Assembly (NCBI GenBank): GCA_002361775.1
Contig: DETV01000101.1
Span: forward strand, 1 to 52,362
Reading direction: 5' to 3'
Source: Eubacterium sp. UBA3279
GTDB lineage: Bacteria; Bacillota; Clostridia; Lachnospirales; Lachnospiraceae
Length of the DNA stretch: 52,362 nucleotides
Shown here: in pieces, positions 26,371-34,423 of the stretch
Numbering within the stretch: position 1 is the first letter of the stretch
How the letters are laid out: every line of letters starts with the position of its first letter
Program-made: the position numbers and the translations under genes
Notes under the pieces: model-generated
Databases searched by the model: none
What the model was told of the DNA's origin: nothing
Seen by the model: only the letters and a program-made list of their open reading frames with translations

Positions 26371-28164
26371 ATGCAGATTACCAATGACATTCTCTATGTA
26401 GGAGTAAATGACCATGAGGTAGACCTTTTTGAGGGGCAGTACGTGGTTCCCAATGGAATGGCTTACAATTCTTATGTGATAAAAGATGAAAAAATTGCGG
26501 TTATGGATACAGTAGACGCCAGATTTTCTCACGAATGGCTGGATAATGTGGCAAAAGCACTGGATGGGGTGAAACCGGATTATCTGATCGTACAGCATAT
26601 GGAGCCGGATCATGCAGCTAACATTCATAACTTCATGAAAGTATATCCGGATACAACAGTTGTGGCAAACGTGAAAACTTTTGCTATGATGAAAAACTTT
26701 TTCAGAACAATGGATCTGGAAGGAAAGATGCTGGAAGTGAAGAGTGGTGATTCTCTTACTCTTGGAAAACATGTATTGACTTTTGTGTTTGCTCCTATGG
26801 TTCACTGGCCAGAGGTTATGGTAACTTATGACAGCACAGATAAAGTTCTGTTTTCAGCAGACGGATTCGGAAAATTCGGCGCTCTGGACGTGGAAGAAGA
26901 CTGGGATGACGAGGCTCGCCGTTACTATATCGGTATTGTTGGAAAATACGGAAAACAGGTTCAGAATCTTCTGAAGGTAGCGGGTACACTGGATATCCAG
27001 ACAATCTGCCCACTTCACGGACCGGTTCTGAAAGAAAATCTGGGTCATTATATTGAAAAATATGATATTTGGTCTTCTTACAGTGTAGAGTCTGAAGGTA
27101 TCATGATTGCTTATTCTTCCGTATACGGAAATACTAAAAAAGCAGTAGAGATTCTGGCAAATAAGCTTCAGGAAAAGGGATGCCCGAAGGTTGTTGTATG
27201 CGATCTGGCAAGAGAAGATATGGCAAAGGCAGTGGAGAATGCATTCCGTTATGGTAAGCTTGTATTGGCAACTACCACCTATAATGCAGGAATTTTCCCA
27301 TTTATGAGAGATTTTATTGAGCATCTGACAGAGCGGAATTATCAGAAACGTACCATCGGTCTGATTGAAAACGGAAGCTGGGCTCCTCTGGCAGGAAAAG
27401 TCATGAAGGGAATGTTCGAACAAAGTAAAGAAATTACATGGCTGAAAAACAATGTAACGATCATGTCTTCCGTAAGCGAAGAAAATATGGATCAGTTGGA
27501 AAAAATGGCTGATGAACTGAGCAAAGAATATATCGCTCAGTCTCCGGAAAAAGCAAATAAAAAAGATATGACAGCTTTGTTCAAAATCGGATACGGTCTG
27601 TATGTGGTTACTTCTAACGATGGAACAAAAGATAACGGTCTGATCGTAAACACAGTAACTCAGTTGACAGATACACCTAACAGAGTGGCTGTTAATATCA
27701 ATAAGGCAAATTATTCTCACCATGTGATCAAAAAGACAGGAATTATGAATGTAAACTGCCTGTCTGTGGAAGCGCCGTTTGAAGTGTTTAAAAACTTCGG
27801 ATTCCAGAGCGGACGTACTGTAGACAAATTTGCAGACTGGGAAACTATGCGTTCTGATAACGGATTAGTATTTCTGCCAAAATATATCAACGCATTTATG
27901 TCTCTGAAAGTAGAACAGTATGTGGATCTGGATACTCACGGTATGTTTATCTGTACTGTAACAGAGGCTCGTGTAATGAGCGATAAAGATACAATGACAT
28001 ATACCTATTATCAGAATAATGTAAAACCAAAACCACAGACAGAAGGAAAGAAAGGTTTTGTCTGCAAGGTTTGTGGCTTTATCTATGAAGGGGATGAGCT
28101 GCCGGATGATTACATCTGTCCATTGTGTAAACATGGAGTGGCAGACTTTGAGCCGATTGAATAA
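26371..28164 (+). CDS. Multidomain flavodiiron protein with flavin reductase and rubredoxin modules
   Basis: 597 residues with four modules: a metallo-beta-lactamase diiron domain (1-250; H76xE78xD80H81 with later His and Asp ligands in VHWPE, SADGFG and LHGPV), flavodoxin (about 252-395; YSSVYGNTKKAVE), a flavin-reductase-like FMN domain (about 400-545) and a C-terminal rubredoxin (CKVCG ... CPLC, about 558-590). Flavodiiron proteins reduce O2 to water or NO to N2O. The fused rubredoxin and flavin domain would let it take electrons from NAD(P)H without separate partners. A full set of ligands favours an active O2 scavenger in a strict anaerobe. AGGAGG is about 7 bases before the ATG; it has its own promoter. 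Confidence 0.93.
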   Translation: MQITNDILYVGVNDHEVDLFEGQYVVPNGMAYNSYVIKDEKIAVMDTVDARFSHEWLDNVAKALDGVKPDYLIVQHMEPDHAANIHNFMKVYPDTTVVANVKTFAMMKNFFRTMDLEGKMLEVKSGDSLTLGKHVLTFVFAPMVHWPEVMVTYDSTDKVLFSADGFGKFGALDVEEDWDDEARRYYIGIVGKYGKQVQNLLKVAGTLDIQTICPLHGPVLKENLGHYIEKYDIWSSYSVESEGIMIAYSSVYGNTKKAVEILANKLQEKGCPKVVVCDLAREDMAKAVENAFRYGKLVLATTTYNAGIFPFMRDFIEHLTERNYQKRTIGLIENGSWAPLAGKVMKGMFEQSKEITWLKNNVTIMSSVSEENMDQLEKMADELSKEYIAQSPEKANKKDMTALFKIGYGLYVVTSNDGTKDNGLIVNTVTQLTDTPNRVAVNINKANYSHHVIKKTGIMNVNCLSVEAPFEVFKNFGFQSGRTVDKFADWETMRSDNGLVFLPKYINAFMSLKVEQYVDLDTHGMFICTVTEARVMSDKDTMTYTYYQNNVKPKPQTEGKKGFVCKVCGFIYEGDELPDDYICPLCKHGVADFEPIE

Positions 28165-28201
28165 GAGGTTTTTTTGAAGTAAGGTTTTAAGGTTTTTGAT
28201 T

Positions 28202-29617
28202 ATGAAGGGAAAAAATCGTATTGATTGGAAATCATTTTTAAAGGTTGTATTTGTGATCGCATTGCCGATAGCGTGTCAGAATTTTCTGACTACCACAGCC
28301 AGTATGGTAGATACTATTATGATCGGAAGCCAGGGAGAACTTTCAGTAGCAGCGGTGGGAATCTGTTCGCAGATTTCCTCCCTGTTTTTTTCCAGCTATT
28401 TTGGATTTGCCGGCGGCGCTTTATTGTTCTTTTCCCAGTATTGGGGAGCGGGGAATAAAGAGGGAATCAACCGTACTTTTGGACTGGCAATGGTGTGTAT
28501 GCTGGGAGTTTCTTTATTATTTGGAGGACTGGCAGTTGCGAATCCGGGATTTTTGCTGAGAATCTATACGGATAAAGAAAATATTGTACAAGTGGGTATT
28601 CCCTATATCAGAATTGTGGGATTTGCCTACCCTCTTCAGGTATTGGCTATCATTATCAGTTTTCTGATGCGGTCTACGGAGAGAGTAAAAGCCCCATTAT
28701 TCAGTTCTATGGCAGCGCTTGTGACGAACTTTGTGTTTAACTGGATACTGATCTATGGCCGTTTTGGATTTCCGAAAATGGGAGCGGCAGGAGCGGCAGT
28801 AGGTACGCTGGTTTCCGGAATTGTAAACCTGGCAATACTTACCATTGTTCTGGTTAAAGACAAGAAAACAGTAGCTTTGAAGCTGCGTCTTATGTTTGAC
28901 TGGAAAGACGGTTTTTCCGGTACATATTTGAAAAAATGTTTTCCTATTATTTGTAATGAATTATTTTATGGAATCGGTCAGATGTTGATCAATATTGTAA
29001 TAGGACGTCAGACAGAATCAGCGATAGCGGCTATGGCGGCATTTCGTGTTCTGGAAGGATTTGTGTTCGCTTTCTTCGGAGGATTGGCAGATGCCAGTAC
29101 CGTTGTGGTTGGAAAGGAAGTGGGAGCCGGAAAGCATATGAAAGGATACCAATATGTGAAAGGCTTTGCCATTTTGTGTCCTATGATCACATTTGTGATC
29201 GTATTGATCTGTCTGATACTGAATCAGCCGTTGCTTGGTCTGTTTGGACTGGGAGCAGAAGCGCTCAGTTATGGAAAATATATGTTGATGATTTATCTGG
29301 CAGCAGGTACAGTCCGTACATGTAATTATATTATGAATTGCTGTTACCGGGCTGGCGGCGAAGCTGTTTTTGGAACAGTGTTGGAATTGGGCTGCTTATT
29401 CCTGGTAAGTGTTCCGGCAACCTGGATTGCGGGAATGATATTGCATCTGCCGTTTTTGGCTGTATTTGCCTTTGTATATACGGATGAATTGATTCGACTT
29501 GTATTTGAACTATGGTATACGAGAAGTGGAAAATGGATAAAGCCGGTAACAGAGGAAGGAAAAGCAACATTAGAGGATTTCAGAAAAGAATTAGCTGCTC
29601 AAAGACAGAGCGCATAA
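28202..29617 (+). CDS. MATE-family multidrug/metabolite exporter
   Basis: About 471 residues with twelve predicted hydrophobic segments in two similar halves and the NorM/DinF-type start (VIALPIACQNFLTTTASMVDTIMIG). MATE proteins export cationic compounds using Na+ or H+. I start at ATG 28202, as a TTG at 28196 adds nothing; the ribosome site is weak (AAGG about 12 bases upstream), so translation may be coupled to the flavodiiron gene 37 bases earlier. A strong terminator follows. Substrate cannot be inferred. Confidence 0.9.
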   Translation: MKGKNRIDWKSFLKVVFVIALPIACQNFLTTTASMVDTIMIGSQGELSVAAVGICSQISSLFFSSYFGFAGGALLFFSQYWGAGNKEGINRTFGLAMVCMLGVSLLFGGLAVANPGFLLRIYTDKENIVQVGIPYIRIVGFAYPLQVLAIIISFLMRSTERVKAPLFSSMAALVTNFVFNWILIYGRFGFPKMGAAGAAVGTLVSGIVNLAILTIVLVKDKKTVALKLRLMFDWKDGFSGTYLKKCFPIICNELFYGIGQMLINIVIGRQTESAIAAMAAFRVLEGFVFAFFGGLADASTVVVGKEVGAGKHMKGYQYVKGFAILCPMITFVIVLICLILNQPLLGLFGLGAEALSYGKYMLMIYLAAGTVRTCNYIMNCCYRAGGEAVFGTVLELGCLFLVSVPATWIAGMILHLPFLAVFAFVYTDELIRLVFELWYTRSGKWIKPVTEEGKATLEDFRKELAAQRQSA

Positions 29618-29618
29618 A

Positions 29619-29664
29619 AAGAGATGTCACCATTTTTTTGAGAAAAGTGGTGACATCTCTTTTT
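29619..29664 (+). terminator. Terminator after the MATE gene
   Basis: AGAGATGTCACCA / TGGTGACATCTCT perfect 13-bp stem, then TTTT. Confidence 0.88.
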
Positions 29665-29712
29665 GGACAAATGTAAAAAGAAAGTAATTTTAAAATTTCA
29701 GGAGGAATTTAA

Positions 29713-30363
29713 ATGATAAAAGCAGTCTTATTTGATATGGATGGAGTGCTGATCGACACGGAAAAATATCTTATAAGATTCTGGAAACAGGCGGCGGATG
29801 AAGCTGGTCTTCATCTGGAAGCTGCGGATTTTTATCCTTTTCGGAGTCTTGCTGCCCGTTATGCCTCTGTGCGTTTTCGTGAGCTGTATGGAGAAAAATA
29901 CGATTATTATGCGATCCGTGACAGAAGAAAAGAGCTGATGCAATCACATCTGGAAACAAATGGTCTGGAAATCAAACCGGAAGTGGAGGAAACTTTACGG
30001 ATATTGAAAGAAAAAGGTTATCTGTTGGCGGTGGTGACAGCGACAGATGAAGAAAGAACAAAAAAATATCTTACGGAAATCGGCATATACGACTGGTTTG
30101 ATTCGGTAATTTGCGCCACCATGGTAGAACGGGGAAAACCATTTCCGGATGTGTACCTTTATGCTTGCGAAAAAATTGGATGCGGACCGGAAGAATGCGT
30201 TGCAGTGGAGGATTCGCCTAATGGAGTTTGGGCGGCATATGACGCAGGGTGTAAGACCGTGATGGTTCCGGATCTTACCTGGCCGGATGAAGAATTGGAG
30301 AAAAAAGTGGTGGGAGTGACGCCTTCCATGAAAGGAATTTTGAAATATGTGAAGAATATGTAA
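29713..30363 (+). CDS. HAD-superfamily phosphatase / beta-phosphoglucomutase-like
   Basis: 216 residues. Motif I is D8MD10GVLID, followed by a helical cap domain (subclass IA, about 15-85), motif II VVTAT, the motif III lysine in ERGKPFPDVY, and motif IV VAVEDSPNGVWAA. The second Asp of motif I and the KPxPD motif are typical of the phosphoglucomutase / sugar-phosphatase branch. The substrate is unknown. AGGAGG is 8 bases before the ATG. It stands alone between a terminator and the leader of the next gene, so no pathway is indicated by context. Confidence 0.85.
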   Translation: MIKAVLFDMDGVLIDTEKYLIRFWKQAADEAGLHLEAADFYPFRSLAARYASVRFRELYGEKYDYYAIRDRRKELMQSHLETNGLEIKPEVEETLRILKEKGYLLAVVTATDEERTKKYLTEIGIYDWFDSVICATMVERGKPFPDVYLYACEKIGCGPEECVAVEDSPNGVWAAYDAGCKTVMVPDLTWPDEELEKKVVGVTPSMKGILKYVKNM

Positions 30364-30485
30364 CCGTCCAGTCTTACGGAGGAACTAACGCCTTGTGGGA
30401 CTTATCACGGGTAATATTTTTGGGGATAGTTACCGCATGAACAGTAACCTGTTACTGAGAATACGGAAAGATAAAAGAAAACATC

Positions 30486-30514
30486 TCCACAAAAGAAATT
30501 GTTTATGATATAAT
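30486..30514 (+). promoter_or_regulatory. Extended -10 promoter of the NifX-like/FKBP gene
   Basis: TGATATAAT gives an extended -10 (TATAAT at 30509-30514); TCCACA 17 bases upstream is a weak -35. Transcription would begin at about 30520, giving a leader of about 130 bases. Confidence 0.5.
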
Positions 30515-30517
30515 AAT

Positions 30518-30601
30518 GAGCGCAAGAGAGTCAGAAAACTGCTTGCAGATTTCTGACGAATGGCAAATATCGCTCACAATAGCTGCATTGACAACGGTGA
30601 G
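30518..30601 (+). promoter_or_regulatory. Structured 5' leader with mutually exclusive hairpins
   Basis: GTCAGAAA (30530-30537) pairs with TTTCTGAC (30550-30557), with CTG/CAG inside, and GAGCG (30518-30522) closes this with CGCTC (30571-30575). The same CGCTC segment can instead form GCTCAC (30572-30577) with GTGAGC (30596-30601). It matches no riboswitch class I can name. The rest of the gap 30364-30517 holds another inverted repeat (CAGTAACCTGTTACTG near 30440) and the promoter. Confidence 0.45.
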
Positions 30602-30648
30602 CATCAAAGATGTGAATTGTAATATAAAAAAAGAAAGACGAGGTTGTA

Positions 30649-31500
30649 ATGATGAAAATAGCAGTAACATATGACAATGGAAATGTATTTCAGCATTTTG
30701 GAAAAACAGAAAATTTTAAAGTTTATGAAGTGGAAGACAATAAAGTTGTTTCCAGCGAAGTGATGAGTTCCAACGGTTCTGGTCACGGCGCATTGGCAGG
30801 TCTTCTGGCAGAACAGGGAGTTAACGTACTGATCTGCGGTGGAATTGGCGGCGGCGCAAAGGCGGCATTGGAAGAGGCAGGGATTGAACTGTGTGCCGGA
30901 GCAGAAGGAGATACCGATCAGGTTGTGGAAGCATATCTGAAGGGAGAACTGGTTTCAACAGGAGTAAATTGCGATCACCATCATGAAGACGGACATAGCT
31001 GCGGAGAACACGGAGACGGACATAGTTGTGGAAATTGTGGTGGGGGATGCGGTTCTGCCCAGCCAACCATGACAGGAAAAAATGTGGGAAAAACCTGTCG
31101 CGCTCATTACAGAGGAACATTCAATGATGGAACACAGTTTGATTCTTCTTATGACCGGGGAGAACCGCTGGAATTCATCTGCGGTGTGGGTCAGATGATC
31201 AAAGGCTTTGATGCAGCAGTAGCTGATATGGAAGTGGGACAGGTTGCAGATGTGCATTTGATGCCGGAAGAAGCATATGGAATGCCGGATCCAAACGCTG
31301 TATTTGCAGTTGAGATTACTCAGCTTCCAGGTTCTGAAGCTCTGGAAGTGGGTCAGCAGGTATATTTGTCCAATCAGATTGGTCAGCCATTCCCTGTAAA
31401 AGTTGTGGCAAAAGATGAGAAAAATATTACTTTTGATGCAAATCATGAAATGGCTGGAAAAGAATTGAATTTCCATATTGAATTGGTAGAGATAAAATAA
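30649..31500 (+). CDS. NifX/NifB-C-like domain fused through a His/Cys-rich linker to an FKBP (SlyD-type) peptidyl-prolyl isomerase
   Basis: 283 residues. Residues 1-105 match the dinitrogenase iron-molybdenum cofactor family (KIAVTYDNGNVFQHFG, LICGGIGGGAKAALEEAGIEL), which bind metal clusters. Residues 107-140 are a metal-binding linker rich in HHHEDGHSCGEHGDGHSCG units and CGGGCG. From about 150 to 283 is an FKBP domain with an inserted flap as in SlyD (YRGTFNDGTQFDSS, GVGQMIKGFD, YGMPD). SlyD itself has a His/Cys-rich tail for nickel. I infer a cytoplasmic metallochaperone with foldase activity, perhaps for a metalloenzyme such as hydrogenase. Two adjacent ATGs (30649, 30652) both suit the GAGG site. 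No nitrogenase is implied. Confidence 0.82.
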   Translation: MMKIAVTYDNGNVFQHFGKTENFKVYEVEDNKVVSSEVMSSNGSGHGALAGLLAEQGVNVLICGGIGGGAKAALEEAGIELCAGAEGDTDQVVEAYLKGELVSTGVNCDHHHEDGHSCGEHGDGHSCGNCGGGCGSAQPTMTGKNVGKTCRAHYRGTFNDGTQFDSSYDRGEPLEFICGVGQMIKGFDAAVADMEVGQVADVHLMPEEAYGMPDPNAVFAVEITQLPGSEALEVGQQVYLSNQIGQPFPVKVVAKDEKNITFDANHEMAGKELNFHIELVEIK

Positions 31501-31508
31501 GAAGTTAA

Positions 31509-31535
31509 AAAGGCTGCCTGAAAAGGCGGCCTTTT
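31509..31535 (+). terminator. Terminator after the NifX-like/FKBP gene
   Basis: AAGGCTGCC / GGCGGCCTT stem (one wobble) with TGAAAA loop and a short TTTTG run. Confidence 0.75.
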
Positions 31536-31580
31536 GTAAAAAAAGAAGGTATTCTAAAATATAATAACCTTGTTTGGAGA

Positions 31581-31697
31581 AGAGCCGAAAGAAATCAAAG
31601 CTCTTCCTCTATGGAACAGAGGGAACCATAGAAGCGCCTATTCAATTTAATATGGAGAACAGCCCCATGTAAGTCACGAATTCTCTATTTTGAATAG
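31581..31697 (+). other. Hairpin-rich intergenic region, possible leader or small RNA
   Basis: Three inverted repeats in sequence: AGAGC/GCTCT (31581-31604), CTATGG/CCATAG (31609-31631) and CTATTCAA/TTGAATAG (31638-31697) enclosing GAGAA/TTCTC. A TATAAT at 31560-31565 could start a transcript just upstream, but its -35 is poor. No coding frame is evident between 31536 and 31767. Confidence 0.35.
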
Positions 31698-31767
31698 TAG
31701 AGTGATGGACAGAATATTAAAAGAAATAGGATATTGAAGTGGAATTTAAGTGTTAAGGGAGTATCAG

Positions 31768-32337
31768 ATGGGAAACCAAACAGAAGATATACAAGTGCAG
31801 ATCATTTACAGCAACAGGAAAACACTTTCTGTGCAAGTGAAAATGGAAGGCGTCATTGTGCGGGCTCCTCAAAGAATGAGCAGGAGAGAAATCAATGATT
31901 TTCTCAAGGAAAAACGGGTCTGGATAGAGAAACATCTGGCTGAAATGAAGAAGCGAAAAGCGTATATGGAGCAGATGTCGCCGCTTACTATGGAAGAAAT
32001 CAGGGTTTTGGCAGACAAAGCCCTGGTTGTCATACCTGAAAAAGTAAAAAAATACGCCCCTCTGGCAGGTGTCACTTATGGGAAAATCACCATACGAAGC
32101 CAACGTTCCCGGTGGGGGAGCTGTTCAGAGAAGGGAAACCTGAATTTCAATTGCCTTCTGATGCTGATGCCGGATGAGGTGATAGATTATGTGGTGGTAC
32201 ATGAGCTATGCCACAGAATAGAGATGAACCATTCCCCTCGCTTTTATGCGGAAGTGGAAAGAGTGATGCCGGAATATGGCAGATGGAAGCAGTGGCTGAA
32301 AGAAAATGGGGGATTATATATAAGCAGACTGCCATAG
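31768..32337 (+). CDS. YgjP/SprT-like metallopeptidase-fold protein (DUF45)
   Basis: 189 residues. The C-terminal half holds the zinc motif VVHELCHRIEMNHSPRFY with HExxH as HELCH and a third His in NHSP. SRWGSCS at about 110 and the Trp-rich end are standard for the YgjP/DUF45 family. Members are predicted metal-dependent hydrolases, often linked to DNA repair or restriction neighbourhoods; the physiological substrate is unknown. I chose ATG 31768 because AGGGAG lies 6 bases upstream; the GTG at 31750 lies before it. It stands alone after a hairpin-rich region and before the polysaccharide locus promoter. Confidence 0.88.
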   Translation: MGNQTEDIQVQIIYSNRKTLSVQVKMEGVIVRAPQRMSRREINDFLKEKRVWIEKHLAEMKKRKAYMEQMSPLTMEEIRVLADKALVVIPEKVKKYAPLAGVTYGKITIRSQRSRWGSCSEKGNLNFNCLLMLMPDEVIDYVVVHELCHRIEMNHSPRFYAEVERVMPEYGRWKQWLKENGGLYISRLP

Positions 32338-32406
32338 AAGAAAAAGATGATTATCAGGAAAAAAATGGGAATTCTCTATAATAATACTTATTTAATGGGA
32401 TTAATG

Positions 32407-32435
32407 TTGATATATGATGATTTATGTACTATAAT
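32407..32435 (+). promoter_or_regulatory. Promoter at the start of the polysaccharide locus
   Basis: TTGATA (32407-32412), a 17-base spacer and consensus TATAAT (32430-32435), about 95 bases before the sugar transferase start. The leader contains GCAAA/TTTGC and TTTGTCAAA/TTTTGATAA pairings. It may drive the whole locus or only the first gene. Confidence 0.7.
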
Positions 32436-32530
32436 GAAGGAAATTTGCAAAATGCTTTGCGGATATATGCTTTATAATTCTTTTGTCAAAGAAATATTTT
32501 GATAAGCGGAATATGAGGGGGAAGTAACAA

Positions 32531-33433
32531 ATGTATGGGAAAATAACAGAAAGCTGGCTGAAACATTGGGATTTTATGGTGATAGATCTACTAGGGTTGC
32601 AGACGGCTTATTTTTTGTCTTGTTTTGCAAGAAATCATTGGGAAAATCCATATACAAATGACCTGTATCTGAATATGGCAATTATTATTGCGCTGGCAGA
32701 TATTTGCATTGCTTTCTTTACGGAAGGTTATCAGGGAATAATGCGCCGGGGATACTTTCAGGAATTTAAGGCGGTATTTCGTCATGTCTCCTGGATACTT
32801 TTGCTGCAGGCTTTATATCTGTTCCTGAGTAAACGAGGAGAAGAATTTTCCCGGGTATCCTTTGTGGGCTATGTGATATTATCAATAATAATTTTATATA
32901 CAAGCAGAGTTCTCTGGAAGAGATTTCTTATGTGGAAATGTAAACTGGTATATAATAAGAGAAAAATCCTTTTAGTTACAGATTCTATACGGGCGGAAAA
33001 AGTTATTTCTACTGTATTGAGCCATACATATAATGAAATGCAGGGATTTATGTTCAAAATGGACGCAGATCCCAGAATCATTGGAAGCGGACCGGATGGA
33101 ACACGCCATGGACTGGGATGGTTCATTCGGAAAACCTCTCTGGATGAATTTCCTCAGTTTTGGAATGTACTGAAAGGTGAAATGAGTTTGGTGGGAACCA
33201 GACCGCCTACAGTAGATGAGTGGGAGCAGTATGAGCATCATCACAGAAGCAGAATGGCTACAAAGCCGGGATTGACAGGTATGTGGCAGGTAAGTGGGCG
33301 AAGTGATATTACAGATTTTGAAGAAGTGGTACGGCTGGATAGAGAATACATAGAAAAGTGGAACTTCGGACTGGATATCAAAATATTGTTGAAAACTGTA
33401 TTGGTTGTATTGAAGGGGAGTGGATCAAAGTAA
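32531..33433 (+). CDS. Initiating polyprenyl-phosphate sugar phosphotransferase, internally deleted and probably inactive
   Basis: Bacterial sugar transferases of this type move a sugar phosphate onto undecaprenyl phosphate to start a capsule or exopolysaccharide repeat; full-length members have about 460-480 residues. This one has 300. Residues 1-140 are the N-terminal membrane domain with about four hydrophobic segments, and from about 170 the C-terminal end of the catalytic domain appears (MFKMDADPRIIG, RKTSLDEFPQFWNVLKGEMSLVGTRPP, PGLTGMWQVSGR). The middle is missing: the rest of the CoA-binding-like domain, the re-entrant membrane helix, the GPxxxxQxRVG and KFRSM segments and the catalytic Asp-Glu dyad. 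The join near residues 165-172 (SHTYNEMQG) is in frame. Promoter and start (GGGGGAAG about 8 bases upstream) are intact. I infer a dead enzyme or decayed gene. Confidence 0.8.
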   Translation: MYGKITESWLKHWDFMVIDLLGLQTAYFLSCFARNHWENPYTNDLYLNMAIIIALADICIAFFTEGYQGIMRRGYFQEFKAVFRHVSWILLLQALYLFLSKRGEEFSRVSFVGYVILSIIILYTSRVLWKRFLMWKCKLVYNKRKILLVTDSIRAEKVISTVLSHTYNEMQGFMFKMDADPRIIGSGPDGTRHGLGWFIRKTSLDEFPQFWNVLKGEMSLVGTRPPTVDEWEQYEHHHRSRMATKPGLTGMWQVSGRSDITDFEEVVRLDREYIEKWNFGLDIKILLKTVLVVLKGSGSK

Positions 33434-33722
33434 GAGTGAATAATTGAAATTCGTCAAAATTTGCATCAAAATACAACAAATCATTATAAATATCGGCAGA
33501 TTTACTTTCGGTTTGCGGTTGATGTGTTACAGAATATGCTATATAATTTAAAAGAATGAGCAATGCATTAAAAACAACACATGAACTATTTACTGCATAA
33601 TAATAGAAATATAAAATATAGGTTAGACTTCTTAAGAAAAGTAGAACGATGTGTTAGAGTAAATATAGAATTTGGTTACTAAGATCAGTGATTGGGGTTC
33701 TATTAATGCAATGGAAGCTAAT

Positions 33723-34196
33723 GTCTACCCTAAATTTTCAGTTGAGTTTTCGTAGACTATGATGACCGTTAGAATCATCCATTATTGCCGGAAAATGAGG
33801 TTTAGGGTACAGGTCTGCGGGTAGTGATAAGTACATTTTCAAATGAAATGGAGAGGACTTTCTCGCGGGCTATGGGATGGATAGGAGCATTTTGACATGA
33901 AATGGATGCGGCGGAAAACGTGGAATTTTCGTTTCGGGTAGAGGTATGGGAATAGTGATAAGTACATTTTGAACATGAAATTGGGTTGGAAGAAGATAAG
34001 AGGAAGATTGAAAAATGCCGTAATATCAAGGGTTTTTATTAGGTGATAGTAGCATTACGAGGGGTCTACCCTAAAGAATCATAGCAGGAAATTGAATGGG
34101 TAGATGCCAAGAAAACGCTCATTAGCACTTAAAGAGCTATGGAGATTCGGATTGTTGTTTTAAATAAATTAGCAACAGACTTATGGGTCTACCCTA
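33723..34196. repeat. GTCTACCCTA repeats, three copies plus one inverted
   Basis: GTCTACCCTAAA at 33723-33734 and 34064-34075, GTCTACCCTA at 34187-34196, and the reverse complement core TTTAGGGTA at 33801-33809. All lie within the gene-free region. Confidence 0.6.
33822..33984. repeat. TAGTGATAAGTACATTTT direct repeat and related units
   Basis: An exact 18-bp direct repeat at 33822-33839 and 33953-33970, 131 bp apart. Each continues into a similar tail (CATTTTCAAATGAAATGG; CATTTTGAACATGAAATTGG). A third tail copy, GCATTTTGACATGAAATGG, is at 33887-33905, and a degenerate AGTGATAAACACATT is at 34308-34322. Confidence 0.65.
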
Positions 34197-34423
34197 TGAA
34201 CTTTAGTTGATGGTTTTTCAGAGGTCGGAGCTGAAAAAATGAACATTTCTGAGGTCGATGAGCCGACTGAAATGAGTATGAACGTTTTCGGATAGACCTG
34301 TCCATGAAGTGATAAACACATTGAGGCTCAAGATGAAGATTGCAGATTCTACGTTGTGAACATCATCCCAGATGATAACCACAGCTTTACATAAAACGAT
34401 TCCTACCAAATAGAGGAGCAAAG

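Larger units (their letters stand above)
33434..34423. other. 990-bp gene-free region with dispersed repeats
   Basis: No convincing gene in either strand: frames are short and without ribosome sites. The first 290 bases are AT rich. From about 33720 there is a set of repeated words (listed separately) and an internal near-duplication at about 34220-34290 (GAGGTCG..GAGC..TGAA..ATGAACATTT and GAGGTCGATGAGC..TGAA..ATGAACGTTTT). The polysaccharide operon starts directly after it with a GAGGAG site. It may be the remains of a transposon with multiple transposase-binding sites, or a long operon leader. Confidence 0.6.

Noticed and set aside
30649..31500. Evidence for nitrogen fixation
   Set aside because: Only a NifX/NifB-C-like domain is present; such domains occur widely in anaerobes without nitrogenase, and no nif structural gene is here.
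33802..34029. 75-codon minus-strand frame in the repeat region
   Set aside because: Built from the repeat words, no ribosome site, low-complexity translation; considered as a transposase remnant but no homology motif is visible.
33723..34322. CRISPR array
   Set aside because: The repeats are short, unequally spaced, degenerate and in both orientations; no uniform spacers and no cas genes.
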